Assembly: GCA_948144175.1 (NCBI GenBank)
Contig: CANXME010002453.1
Coordinates: 2,288,001 to 2,352,000, forward strand
Source: Closterium sp. NIES-65
Lineage: Eukaryota; Streptophyta; Zygnematophyceae; Desmidiales; Closteriaceae
DNA: 64,000 nt
Direction: 5' to 3'
Position 1 is the stretch's first letter, and each line of letters starts with the position of its first letter. The translations under genes were made by a program, and so were the position numbers. Positions 31,191 through 42,122 of the stretch are shown here, piece after piece. Under the pieces are notes generated by a model, which saw nothing but the letters and a program-made list of their open reading frames with translations, did no database searches and was not told the DNA's origin.

Positions 31191-32638
31191 TCAGCATCAT
31201 ATATGTATATGCTATATATTGTTTTTTGAGGATGGAATAGGTACAGTATCGCATGCATCACATCCAGCAGTCGTAACTGGCATTCTCTATATTATAGAGA
31301 AGAAGCTGTAGACGTCGCGGTCCTCACACTGGATAGTTCCCTGTTCAAAATTTCCACACACACCACCCAAGTCGCTGATTCGCTGCGCTAACAAAAACCA
31401 GCCCTGGGTTTGTTCCTAATACGAGAAAGTTCCGCCAATGTCACCCGCCCGTTACAGCGCACACTTGTCAAATCGCACATTGAACACGCGGCTCGACCCG
31501 AAATGTCGCACATGCGTCCCTTCAAAATTCCCCCCTTGTCCCTTCCCACCTGTGCCGAACCGAACAGTTGCCCCTTCCCCCAACCGACATTCTCTGTTCT
31601 GTTCTTTTCCTTCTCCACTCCAGCCCAGTCCACTTGACTCGACCCACTCCAACACACCATGCTTTTGTGTGGCCCTACCACACTTCTGTGTAGCTATACC
31701 AACCAACCTCAAGTCCATAAGACCTAGTTTCCCTCTCCCCCTCCCCCACTGTCCCCTTCGTTATCAGATTAGACATTCGCTCTCGCCGATTCCGCAATGT
31801 GCGTTGGACCCTTGGTCGGTAATCCGGCCGCATGAAACCAGACCAGACCAGACCCCCCATGCATGTCCACGCACATGATTAACCGACCACTGGGTCCCAT
31901 CGCGTTTCGCCGTGCGTGCGACTCTTCGTAGCCAAGCCCTTGCTTCGCTTGCCCTCCAACGACCCCGTCGCATCGCATCGCATGCACCTTGTTCGCCTTG
32001 ACTTCCTTCGCATGCTCTTGGTCGCAAATTACTCTGTCGCATGCCCTTGCTTTTCCGGCGTATGCCCACGATATCGTCGCATCATAGCTGCACTTCAGTC
32101 GCATTACGACTTCCCCGGTCGCCTCGCTCGCTCGCTCGTCGCTCACCGAGTCACTCCGTCGCATACCTCCTGCTGCCCTTGATCGCAGTGAGCGACATCG
32201 CCGCATCGCATACATAGCTACTGCCCTTGCTCGCGATTGTTTCGGCTTGAGGCGAGTGCTTATAGCAGGCCTACAACACTAATAGAATCACAGCAGGCAT
32301 ACGAATCGCTGACTTCTACGATCGTGCAGCTTCTAATGACCAGCTGATGGTAGACGGTCTAGTCGTTCCGGAGAGCGACCCGGCACGCAGTCTTTGTCGA
32401 ATCGAAAGGCCAGGAAAGGTTCTCTTGACCCTCTTACTACTGGTATAAGGGTACGACTAATCAGCAGCAATGGAGCATAATCGCGAGTCCATACTAGGAG
32501 TTCCCTCGCTTCCTGAGGCGGTTCTAACGGTTTCCAGGACGGTCATTTATAGAAGCAGGCGAAGCAGGCTCAGGCAAACTTTGAGGGTTACTAGCTTCGA
32601 TTTTTCCAAGAGACCCTTGATACAACGCACATACGACG

Positions 32639-34543
32639 ATGACAAGGAACCCGTTCATTCGCTTCTCTCTTAGTGTGTTCCTGATCGTTTCCCTCCTCGG
32701 GATTGCCGCGCATCCAGCAACAGTGACTGCCAAAAAAGGCGGCGGCCGCCCGCGCAAGCCGCCGCCTCCTAATCTGAGCCCGTCGTACGAAATATTCCCG
32801 ACTTGCAAGTTTTCAGGTGCGAGAGTGGTTTCTAATAAATTGAAGTGTCTTCCCGTGCGATAGTGAGCTTTAGATCTCATGCTTTAGATGCTAATCGCAA
32901 TACCCGGCAGGGTTTTGATCCCTGGGTCACAGATCAGAAGTTCTGATCAGGAGGATGATGCCCATGATCATTCAGGGAAGGAGCATTGTATGGAGCATGC
33001 TGGTTATGCTGATCGTTATAGTTCTGATCAGGCGTTTCATGCTTATTATGCCGATCATACTGCCCTGAGATATGAGGTGACCCCTTTCTTCAACTCATGC
33101 CAAACCCGAAAACCCCCTTTCTACCCTTGGGCAGGTGGTATCAACTTCACGGTTTCGCCGAAATTCGTCGGAACCACGTGGCGAGGGTGGGGCACTTCGC
33201 TCGCCTGGTTCGCGAATTATGTCGGGGGTCTGCCGCAGAAGACGCAGAGCGTAATGCTCGACCTCCTATTCGGAAAGGACAACCTGGCTTTGAACATCGT
33301 TCGTTACAACATAGGAGGCGGACACAACAAGAAACGCAGCCCACAGTTCTATCTAATGGAGCATACGGATTATCGGGGCATGCCGGGTTACAAGCCGACG
33401 GAGAAGGGGCCGTACGATTGGAGCGCGGACGAACGTCAGCGGAGAGTGCTACAAGGAGCGAAGGAGAGAGGGGCGAATGTCTTCGAGGCGTTTTCGAACA
33501 GCCCGCCGTGGTGGATGACCAAGTCGGGTGACGTGGCAGGCCCGCCGTTGATCGGCCAATCGAACCTGAAACAGGAGTACGAGAGCGCTTTCGCGAACTA
33601 CCTGACGACCGTCGTGGAGCAGTTCGCGAAAAAGTGGGGCGTTACTTTCGATACGTTGGAGCCGTTTAACGAAGCGATGGAGGGGTTCTGGCAGAAGGGG
33701 ATGGCGCACGAGGGCTGCTCGTTTGATGCTCCGGCAATGGGGCGTGTCATCAAGTACACTTCAGACTCGTTAAAGAAGAAGGGGCTTAAAACGAAGCTGG
33801 TTGGCGTAGACAGTTGGTCACGCGGAACTGCGAGGTTATCGCAGGTAGCTAATGTGCAGCTACTATCGCGGATAAATGTCCATTCTTACATGAACACGTT
33901 CGAGAACAGCGACGTTCCGAAGATTTACGAAGACAATTTCGGGGGTGTTCGCGACTTGGCGAAGCAGCTCGGGAAGGACGTCTGGGTTAGCGAAGCAGGA
34001 CCCAGTGGCAAAGGAGGAAGCTTCTGGGACGTTTCGCTGTACATGGCGAGAAACGTTATTGAGAGCGTCAATATCATGGAGGCTTCAGCGTACGTGTACT
34101 GGCAAGCGTACGACACGGGAAATGGATGGTCGATGATCGACTTTCCATCAAAATATCGACCTGGGTATTCCGGTTCAATGAAAGCACCCAAGCCGAATAA
34201 GCGATTTTGGCTCTTCAGGCATTTCACCATGCTTGCCAAGCCTGGATCCAAGCCAATCAAGGTAGGTTCGGACTGCGAGCACGGGATGACTGCGTTCTAC
34301 AGCCCGGACGAAAACAGGGTTACGGTTTTCATTGTGAATCAGCAGGCGACGGAACGGAAAGTGAAGATTAATCTTCAAGGATTCAAGACAAACCTGGCGG
34401 GAAACACTCGAGTGGTTGTCAGAAGGACTTCCCGGTCGGCGAATTTGAGCAAAATGGTTTACAAGCGGTTTAGGGGAAAAGCGACGGTCACCGTACGGGG
34501 ACAAACACTTGTTTCTGTCACCTTCACTAACTTGTCTATCTAG
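32639..34543 (+). CDS. GH30 endo-beta-1,6-galactanase-like protein, copy 3
   Basis: Model: exon 32639-32816 (GTGCGA donor, phase 1), exon 33135-34543; 528 aa. Signal peptide RFSLSVFLIVSLLGIAAHP. Acid/base E239 and nucleophile E346 (VWVSEAGPSGKGG). It differs from copy 2 mainly in the loops around KYESSD/TFENSD and in surface residues. The intron is rich in TGATCA-type motifs and stays open in frame, so intron retention would still give a long ORF; I regard the spliced form as the real one because it restores the GGINFTVSP junction shared with copies 1 and 2. Confidence 0.86.
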
Positions 34544-34776
34544 GGTTTACTGTTTAGTGGCGAATGCTGATTAGAATATTTGGTTAGTATGACGCTGCAT
34601 TGCCAATATGGTAGTTAGGTCCTTTGTATTGTTTTCGTGATTTGGCTCGTTTCAACAGCTGGCTGAACATCAATGACACATGAATTAAAATTTGAAGACT
34701 TGCAGAGGAAATGCTTTTAGGTGCTACAGAAGGGGAACAAATCGCAGCAGCATGAGCACTACAGTATATACCGTTG

Positions 34777-35427
34777 CTAAAGGTCCACGTCCCCAAAGTT
34801 ACCTCTAGATACCGCACGAGCTCGCTCGTGGTTCTTGGCACGAACCACAGCCACCAATATCACAACTACCAACATAAATACTCCAAAAACAACTCCAAGC
34901 ACTGTAGCTACTATCGCGCCACTGCTGAGCGAGCCACTACTTTCCGACCCTGTGTACGACGGCGCAGGGGCAGATCCCAAGTCCCCCGTTTTCTCCGCAG
35001 ACGCCTTGTCCGAGGTGGCGGGCAAGGAAGCGGGAGCGGGTGACCAATACTCGCTATTGTCAACTCCGTTGCTAGCTGTGTTGCTGCTGTCGGCGGCGAG
35101 ACCATCTATATCTGCATACGGTGCTGAGCTTGGGGCCGAGGTATCAGGAGCAGGCGAAGGGATTGGAGGGGATACGGACCCTTCCGCAAGATCCGCTAAA
35201 CTACTAGTCGAGTCGATCTTTTGGCAGAGAGTGAAGGAGGGGGCGAATGTGAAGAGACATGAAAGAATCAACAGGCTGGAAAATCGCTGGCAAATTGAGT
35301 GTCTAAGAGTCTCGTGAAGGGCTCGTATCCGAATCCTACTACGGGAGCCATAGTTGGGCGGCGGACGATGGTAAGAGCTATGATTAACGACAGAATCCAG
35401 GCGCCCGCCTTTTTTACTGACAGCCAT
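34777..35427 (-). CDS. Single-pass membrane protein with AGP-like motifs
   Basis: 216 aa from the first ATG (MAVSKKGGRLDS), no intron needed. An N-terminal hydrophobic segment (SSLLILSCLFTFAPSFTLC) acts as signal or signal anchor. A Ser/Ala/Pro-rich stretch follows with SPAPDTSAPSSAP, SPAPASLPA and SAPAPS, the dipeptides that are hydroxylated and O-galactosylated in arabinogalactan proteins. A strong transmembrane helix (AIVATVLGVVFGVFMLVVV) and a short basic tail (RAKNHERARAVSR) end it, giving type I topology. I do not recognise the family. It sits convergent with GH30 copy 3, whose likely substrates are AGP glycans; the link is an inference. Confidence 0.6.
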   Translation of the reverse strand: MAVSKKGGRLDSVVNHSSYHRPPPNYGSRSRIRIRALHETLRHSICQRFSSLLILSCLFTFAPSFTLCQKIDSTSSLADLAEGSVSPPIPSPAPDTSAPSSAPYADIDGLAADSSNTASNGVDNSEYWSPAPASLPATSDKASAEKTGDLGSAPAPSYTGSESSGSLSSGAIVATVLGVVFGVFMLVVVILVAVVRAKNHERARAVSRGNFGDVDL

Positions 35428-36993
35428 AGTCGACAGTGACTCGGGGTCTCCACGTAATATAGTTGCTCGTGCGTAGATTAGCAATGGCTAGGTGTTTTAG
35501 TACCATATCTGGTCGAGAACGTGGGAGCATCCATTGTATGCAGAAAATGCGGAAGTACCGTATGTGGTGCAGGCTTCATGTGAACATTGGTTGGGGTGTG
35601 GTGGGGTCTTGGTAGTACTCGCTGTTGTGTCTTGGCGATGGTGAGTATATACGCATGTGAGACCAACCCAGTTATTTCCACTATTACAACGATAATATTA
35701 TGAACAATCATATACCCCGTCACGTCAGGACATTAAACCTCCTATTTAAATCCGAAGTACGATTTAATATTTCCTGAATTGGTTTTCTGACGCTTTATGT
35801 TGTGGCCTGCTTCTGGTCAAGTTGGTACAGCCACAGTATGGAAAAGAAGGCTAAATAAATCAATAACATTCAGCCTGGTTGCACTCGTTTATGCCAACGA
35901 AAATGCTCACTGTTTCGTTCGGAATATCCCCGCTAAGGAGTGAGCGAAATCGCCTGTCAGAGGAGTTCCATGAGGTCGCACCGCTTCAATGTGGCATTCG
36001 ACCCCCAATCGCACTCAGCCTCAAACGTCCAGGTGACGGCTGTGGACCCGTTTGCGACCTATTGAGCTGTACGATGTAGCTTGCCAACTCGGTCAATTTA
36101 AAATGCGATCCAATTTTCGCAGTGCGTGTTTGCGAATGCGATCTTTTCGGGCAGAACCACGCGGCTGCCCGTGTTTAGGGTTGGGGCTCCCCTTACCGCA
36201 TGCCATCCAGATGGGGTTTATACTTTTCTGACCGCGGGCAGATAACGACCCCTCAGCTTCTTCCTCTGGGGATCGCATTCGCAAACCGCGCTGGCCTAAT
36301 TGGATTGCAGCTGAAGTTGTCCCTTAGCGACTCGTCCAAATCGTTCTGCCATATGAAGACCGTCAATTTCCTGGAAAATACTGTCGCAGATAATCGTTGG
36401 AGTGGTCCGCCTGGGAGGTGGTCAACAGACAGCTGGGTAGGAAGACAGGTGGCGAACCGCGCCTCCAGACCAAAGTGGCGCAATGTCCCGAGAGATTGCG
36501 CGCGCCATGTGCTTGGGGAGAGATCCCCGACCAAAGCCACAAAAATTGGAAAATGTCGCGCTTCGAGCCCAAAGTAGGAATGTGAGTCGAGTGTGAGCCC
36601 AATTTTGGAATGCAGTCGGTACTTTCTGTGTCACCCATGTTACTTCCGCCCCTCGATCGAATCCGGAAGGTATTATCGCGCCTCACGCGCGAATTTGAAG
36701 CGCGCAGTCCCCGATGCAAATCATTCTCTCAAATCTACCATAGGGCGCGTCGAACACTGGCTGATCGCCGTCTATATTTGCCAAGAGCTTACAACAGAAT
36801 TCGTTGTTGAATTCTGGCTAGTCTTGAAGTAAACTTTCAGACAAACGGCAAGACCGGTTTTGAATACGCTAGCACTTCCTTGTAGCCTCAAGCCTTCAAA
36901 CCTGTGCACGAATTCCCTCCCTCCACAGTGCTTCAGGAAAACAGAATAACTGTTGTCAGGGTTCTACCCTAGATTTTCTACTGCATCTCCAGC
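35428..36993. other. Intergenic, nothing recognised
   Basis: About 1.57 kb lies between the small membrane-protein gene and GH30 copy 4. No ORF has a recognisable domain and no repeat stands out. Confidence 0.5.
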
Positions 36994-38990
36994 ATGGCAA
37001 GTAGCACCGGGGCGGCTCTTTATAGGCGGAGACCCCCTCCACTGCCATTGCTGTTCATAGTGTCCGCGTTATTGAGTTCCTCCTTCAGCGCCGCCCACGC
37101 GCGCGCGTTGCATCGCGACAGCATCCGCCCGGCATCAACAGCGGGCGCAGCGGGGCGATACTCGCTCGACGAAATCACCATTCACGCGCGTATGCGGCGC
37201 GAACGGCGCAACCGGAGCGTCCGCCTGTTTTCCGTCGACGAATCCAAGTCGCTCTCCCCGCCGCCGTCGCTACAACCGGTCAACGAGCTGTTCGACATCT
37301 GTAGCTTCCCCGGGCCAATCAGCTTGAATATCACTCCCTCCTTCATCGGGACGAGGTGGAAGGGATGGGGCACGTCTCTGGCTTGGTGAGTCCATTCATT
37401 TACTCAGCATCCACTTCCTCTCTCATTCTTTCGCCGCCTTCGGGCACCCTCCCCCCACCCTCTCCTCCCCTCCTCTTCTTCTCTTCTTCCTTCTTCCTAA
37501 CCCCCCAGTCCTTCACTTGTCAAACTACTCCCCCAATGCTCGCCCACCCTCGCCAAGTACCCTCCATGCTTCGACTTCATCTAAAAAATGCCACATTGTT
37601 CACATTCCCGCTTGAACATTATCTCTCCCCTTGATCCACCAGGCAAGGCAACTACATCGGAGGCTTCCCCAAGGATCGCATGGATACGCTGCTGGACCTC
37701 ATCTTCCACCCCCGGAAAGGGCTCGGACTGAACATCGTCCGCTACAACATAGGCGGAGGGCACAACGAAACACTAAGTCCGCAGTTTTCTAAAGATGTGA
37801 CGACTGGCTGGAAGGCCATACCCGGGTATTGGCCGGCGGAGGCTGGGCCGTACGATTGGAGCGCGGATCAACGGCAAAGGAATGTTCTGTTTGGCGCCAG
37901 GGAGCGCGGCGCGAATATTTTCGAGGCATTTTCAAACAGCCCGCCGTGGTGGATGACTGTGTCGGGTGACGTGGCAGGCGCGTCGGAGAAGAACCAGCCA
38001 AACCTGCAGCCGCGCTACGAAGGGAAGTTTGTGGATTACCTCACTACAGTGGTGGAGAAGTTCGCAAAAGACCCGGCTTGGAATTTGACTTTCGATACGC
38101 TGGAGCCGTTTAACGAGCCGCTGGAAAACTTCTGGAACGCGGGGAACGGGCAGGAGGGGTGTAATTTCGACGTCCCCGCTATAACCCGTGTGCTGTGGGG
38201 TACTCTAGACGCTTTGAAAAAGAAAGGACTCCAGACGAAGGTCGCCGCGTTTGATAGCTGGACGGAGGACACGGTTTCGGCGATCAACTCTATAGCGAGG
38301 ATAAATGAAGTGAAGCGGATCAACGTCCATGGGTACATGGACCCGGCCCCGAGTAACCAGGATCCGGTCAGCTACACCACCCAGATGTACAGTAAAATGC
38401 GCGATATAGCCAAGGGGATGGGGAAGGAGGTTTGGATAAGCGAATCCGGGCCAATGGGGCGATTCGGACAACCATTCGACCTGTCACTGTACATGGCGCG
38501 AAACGTGATCGAGACCGTCAACATCCTGCAAGCATCTGCGTACGTATACTGGCTGACGTACGATTCTGACCCTCGCTGGACAATGATCCACTTCCCGTGG
38601 TACCCTGCGGGGTATTCAGGTACAGTGAAAAACCCGAAGCGGTCTAAGCGATGGTATATATTCAAGATGCTGACGAGTCTCGCGAAGCCTGGAAGCCAGC
38701 CGCTTACAATCCCCGCGGAATGCTCTCACGGCATCGCGGGGTTCTTTAACGAGGCGGACTCTGTAGTGAGTCTGTTTATAGTGAATCAAAAGGCGGAGCC
38801 GAAACAGTTATCAGTGAATCTGCAGGGGTTCCGGATAAACTCGAGGGGGATCACCAAGGTGTTTGTTCGGCGAACATCCTGGGTGCATAACATGGTGCAG
38901 AGACAGGATGGCAGCGGCGGTACAGCAAGCATCACTATTGAGGGGCAAAGCTTTGTCTCCGTACATTTTACCAACGTTAGGAGAATATGA
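36994..38990 (+). CDS. GH30 endo-beta-1,6-galactanase-like protein, copy 4 (diverged)
   Basis: Model: exon 36994-37385, intron (GTGAGT...CACCAG, phase 2), exon 37643-38990; 579 aa. The N-terminus is longer than in copies 1-3: a hydrophobic segment (LPLLFIVSALLSSSFSAA) then about 70 basic residues before the barrel (FIGTRWKGWGTSLAW). Acid/base E289 (TLEPFNEPLENFW) and nucleophile E398 (EVWISESGP) are present, 109 apart. The intron interrupts the Trp codon of GTSLAW, a different position and phase from copies 1-3 but the same as in copy 5, so copies 4 and 5 form a second lineage. Secretion or membrane anchoring to the wall side is likely. Confidence 0.84.
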
Positions 38991-38998
38991 TTTGGCTT

Positions 38999-39107
38999 GG
39001 TAGGTAGGTGTGGTGTAGGCGAAAGGGTTTGGTTGTCCCTTCCTCAGAGACGTGGTAGGAAGGCGTGGTGTAGGCTCAAGGGGTTGATTGCCCCGTTTCA
39101 GAGACAT
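38999..39107. repeat. ~54-bp tandem duplication
   Basis: Two diverged copies of GGTAGG(T/A)AGG(T/C)GTGGTGTAGG...CAGAGAC follow the stop of GH30 copy 4, ending at about 39053 and 39107. Confidence 0.75.
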
Positions 39108-40510
39108 ACCATACTAGACTAATTAACATACGGTATGCTGGTGCTCAGTAAGCACTATAGCCCGCACTACTACTACTCCAAAACATATGTGAAGGTTACA
39201 GATAAGAAAGACTGACCACATCAGTTACTACTCTCGGTCTAGAAGCTATATTTGCAGAACTGACTACAATATCCTCTGCCCACGTGGTCTTGCGAAGAAC
39301 AGCCTCTGTTTGTCCCCCCACATTCAGCTTGAACCCAGTCAGCCTCACATCAAACATAGCATCCTCTGCCCTCTGAATCACTATAAATACACTCACTGTC
39401 CGTTTCTCCGTACTGTAGAAAGCAGCTACAGTGTGCTGGCACTTCCGCGGCACCACCAACGGCAGGCTCCCAGGCCTCACCGGATCCGTGAACTGCTTTA
39501 GCATCCAAAACCGTTTTTGCAACACAGGAGATTCAAACGGTCCCATGTAACCAGGAGGGTGGTCCCAGTTTATCCTGATCACTGACCACTTGTCACTGCT
39601 GTCGTATATTTGCCAATAATTTTAGGCAGAAGCTTCCAGGATGTTGACTGATTCAACGATGTTTCGCATCATGTAGAGCGAAAGGTCGAAGGTACTACCA
39701 TCCCTGAGTAACGGACCTGACTCAGACACCCATACTTCCTTCTGGAGAGATTTGGCAAGCCGCTTCATCTGGGTGTAACGCGCAGTTGTCAACAACTTAG
39801 CCTGTCCAGTTGTCACGTTCATGTACATGTGTAACAGCAGAGGGTAACCGTGCACGTTGATCCTGTGCAGGAAGGTATTCCCAAGGACCAGTGGTAACCC
39901 TATGCTGGTTAAAACCGCGTTGCTGTCAACCCCAACCAGCTTTGTCTTGAGCTTCCTTCTCCGCAGAGCCAGCCAAGTCTTGAGAAGAACTCTGCTCATC
40001 TCAGGTGGGTTAAAGTTGCATCCTTCCTGCTCCATCCCGGCCACCCATTGTCCCTCCAGCCCTTCATTAAACGGCTCCAGCGTATCGAATTCAATGTTCC
40101 CCAGCGCCGGGATTTTCGCAAACCCCTCCACGACTTTTACGAGGTATTTGGCAAACTTCCCCTCGAACCTCCGCAGCAGGTTTGTCCTCCACGCCTTCTT
40201 TGCCCCTGAGACGTCTTTACTCGCGGTCATCCACCAGGGCGGGCTGTTGGAAAACGCCTCGAACACGTTCACCGCGCGGTCCTTGGCTCCCAGCAGCACC
40301 GCCTGCTGCCTCGAATCCGCCGTCCAGTTGAACCCCGCTGCCTGCGCCGGCCAGTACCCCGGCATGGCTCGCCAGCGCATGGAATAATCAGTGTATAGCT
40401 GAGGGCTGTATTGAGGGACGGAGCCGCCGCCTATATTGAATCGCACTATATTGAGGTTGAGGCCCGAGGGGAGGAACATGAGGTCCAGCAGAGGGTCCAT
40501 CGCCGCCTGG

Positions 40511-40783
40511 GGGAACCCGCCGATGTAGTTGCCCAGCCTGGGGGTGGGCGGAGGGATTTTGGGGAGGGGAAGGAAAAAGGATGAATGGGGGAACCCGCCG
40601 ATGTAGTTTCCCAGCCTGGGGTGGAGGTGAGGAGAGGGGGAACGGGGTGGACGCAGGCTGAAGGATGGAGTGCGGGGGAACCCGCCGATGTAGTTGCCCA
40701 GCCTGGGGGGAAAGGGGGAACGAAGGGGAGGGGACGGAGACATGGTGAATGGGGGAATCCGCTGATGTAGTTGCCCAGCCGGG
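40511..40783 (-). repeat. Four tandem copies of a GH30 exon start with its acceptor
   Basis: On the minus strand CCCAGGCTGGGCAACTACAT-type sequence encoding GNYIGGFP occurs at 40511-40540, 40589-40620, 40677-40707 and 40752-40783, each with a pyrimidine-rich tract and AG. The copy nearest the rest of the exon (40511-40540) is the functional one; the other three are stacked upstream in the intron and keep the frame open. Confidence 0.88.
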
Positions 40784-40916
40784 TGGTGGAAGTAGGGGAA
40801 GGGCAAGGTAGGAAGAGTGAGGTGGGGGAAAGGGAGATGTGGGAAGAAGGGAGAGGTGGGGGGTTATAGGGAGAGGGAAAAGTTGAGTGGGGAGGAGAAA
40901 GCGTGTGACTGGGAGT

Positions 40917-41042
40917 CTCATCCTCTGGAACAATATATAGAAAACCACACATTGTCAGTACAATCACCTCTTTTGAGGCGCCTCAAAACTCATCCTCTGG
41001 AACAATATATAGAAAACCACACATTGTCAGTACAATCACCTC
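40917..41042. repeat. Perfect 54-bp direct repeats around an 18-bp palindrome
   Basis: 40917-40970 and 40989-41042 are identical over 54 bp (CTCATCCTCTGGAACAATAT to CAATCACCTC). TTTTGAGGCGCCTCAAAA occupies exactly the 18 bp between them. The repeat lies in an intron of the GH30 pseudogene, starting two bases inside the donor. Confidence 0.95.
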
Positions 41043-41523
41043 ACCATCCCAACGATGTGCCCCATCCCTTCCACTTCGTTCCGATCTGCCGTGGAGTGAT
41101 CGTCACACTGAACGGTCCCTTACCACCCGAGCACACTTCAAACCGCTCCCACGCCGGCTCTAGGGTTGGGGCTGGTGGTCTTATTCCAGTTCCTGCATCC
41201 CTTGATGACGTATTTACATATGCGTTATCATCCCCAGCTATGGGATACCGCGTCACATTCCCAGGTTCGGGTCCAGGTGCAGAGGTAGGGGGAGGTGACT
41301 GTACGGGAGGTGAGCATACAGAAGGTGTGACTGCATCGGGAATGTTAGAATAGTTTGAGAGGGATTACCGTCGGAAAGGCGCTACCGTTTGGCCGTCAGC
41401 GACTGTAATTCCTATTAACAGCAAAACCAGGAGGGGTTTGAAAGCTGTGTCGAGAGCTGTAATTCGTATAGGCGGGGATGTTACCGTTCCTGAATGAAAG
41501 TGACGTAAGAAATTAGTGGGCAT

Positions 41524-42122
41524 TGTCAGCGTTAACTGATTATAAGATATAAAACACAAGAATGGAAAATAACTTATGATAGATTGAAGCAATGCATCGC
41601 GGAGAGAATCACGGCTGAACGACGTGAAGATTTAGTCCGACTAAATCTGACGAGTCGTCAGTGGCTGGTTCGACATCAGATCACCGTCGCGAATTTCTGG
41701 GCTTGAAGTTTAGCTTGTGACAGGCTGAGTCAGGGAAAATGCCATTGGAGCGGTTATAAGATATGTTTCCACGGAGGTACACAGACGGACTGAGTTGGTC
41801 CGAAGCACGACGGTCTAAGGTGCCTACTATCTACGTCGCGAGGCGTAATGTAGACTCGTCAGGTTGAGCCCAGGTGGGCTTCGGGTTGATGTCACCGCAT
41901 TGCTGCGATGTAACTCACCCAATTAAAAACCTGAACTGGGGTGAACTGCACCTTTGTACTCGGTTTTTGACGACATAAGGAGCAGAATGCGGATAACTGA
42001 CTAGGAACTGCCGCGTCAGATGAACGATTTGAGGTGCAGTGTACTTTTGAGACATCTTAGTAAACGACTGATCGGGAAAGATTAACCTGACGATGCCTCA
42101 CTTTGGTCCTAACTTAGGGGAG
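41524..42122. other. Intergenic, nothing recognised
   Basis: This is the presumed promoter side of GH30 copy 5, running up to the Gypsy 5' LTR. No ORF or repeat is identified. Confidence 0.5.

Larger units (their letters stand above)
29787..32638. other. Intergenic with direct repeats and duplicated promoter
   Basis: There is no gene. 29787-31370 includes a 745-bp segment between 77-bp direct repeats and a long (GT)n. From 31374 to 32638 the sequence parallels the region upstream of GH30 copy 2, including the immediate promoter (TTATAGCAGGC, CAGCAATG, GCAGGCGAAGCAGGCTCAG). Confidence 0.65.
39196..41523 (-). pseudogene. GH30 copy 5 with premature stop
   Basis: On the minus strand the first ATG at 41523 gives a signal-like segment (FKPLLVLLLIGITVADG). 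A short intron is needed before SPPPTSAPGPEPG; its GTAGCG...GTACAG edges are tentative. The exon ends at 41045 in GTSLGW (donor GTGAGG, phase 2) and the next starts at 40537 (acceptor CCCCCAG). It reads NYIGGFP, FNIGGGS, FEAFSNSPPWWMT, TLEPFNEGLEG and EVWVSESGP. At 39622-39624 the conserved Tyr of EASA(Y)xYWQ is replaced by TAA; the frame then resumes NYWQIYDSSDKW to the stop at 39196. Catalytic residues precede the stop, but loss of the last barrel strands and beta domain should inactivate it. It converges on copy 4. Confidence 0.78.
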
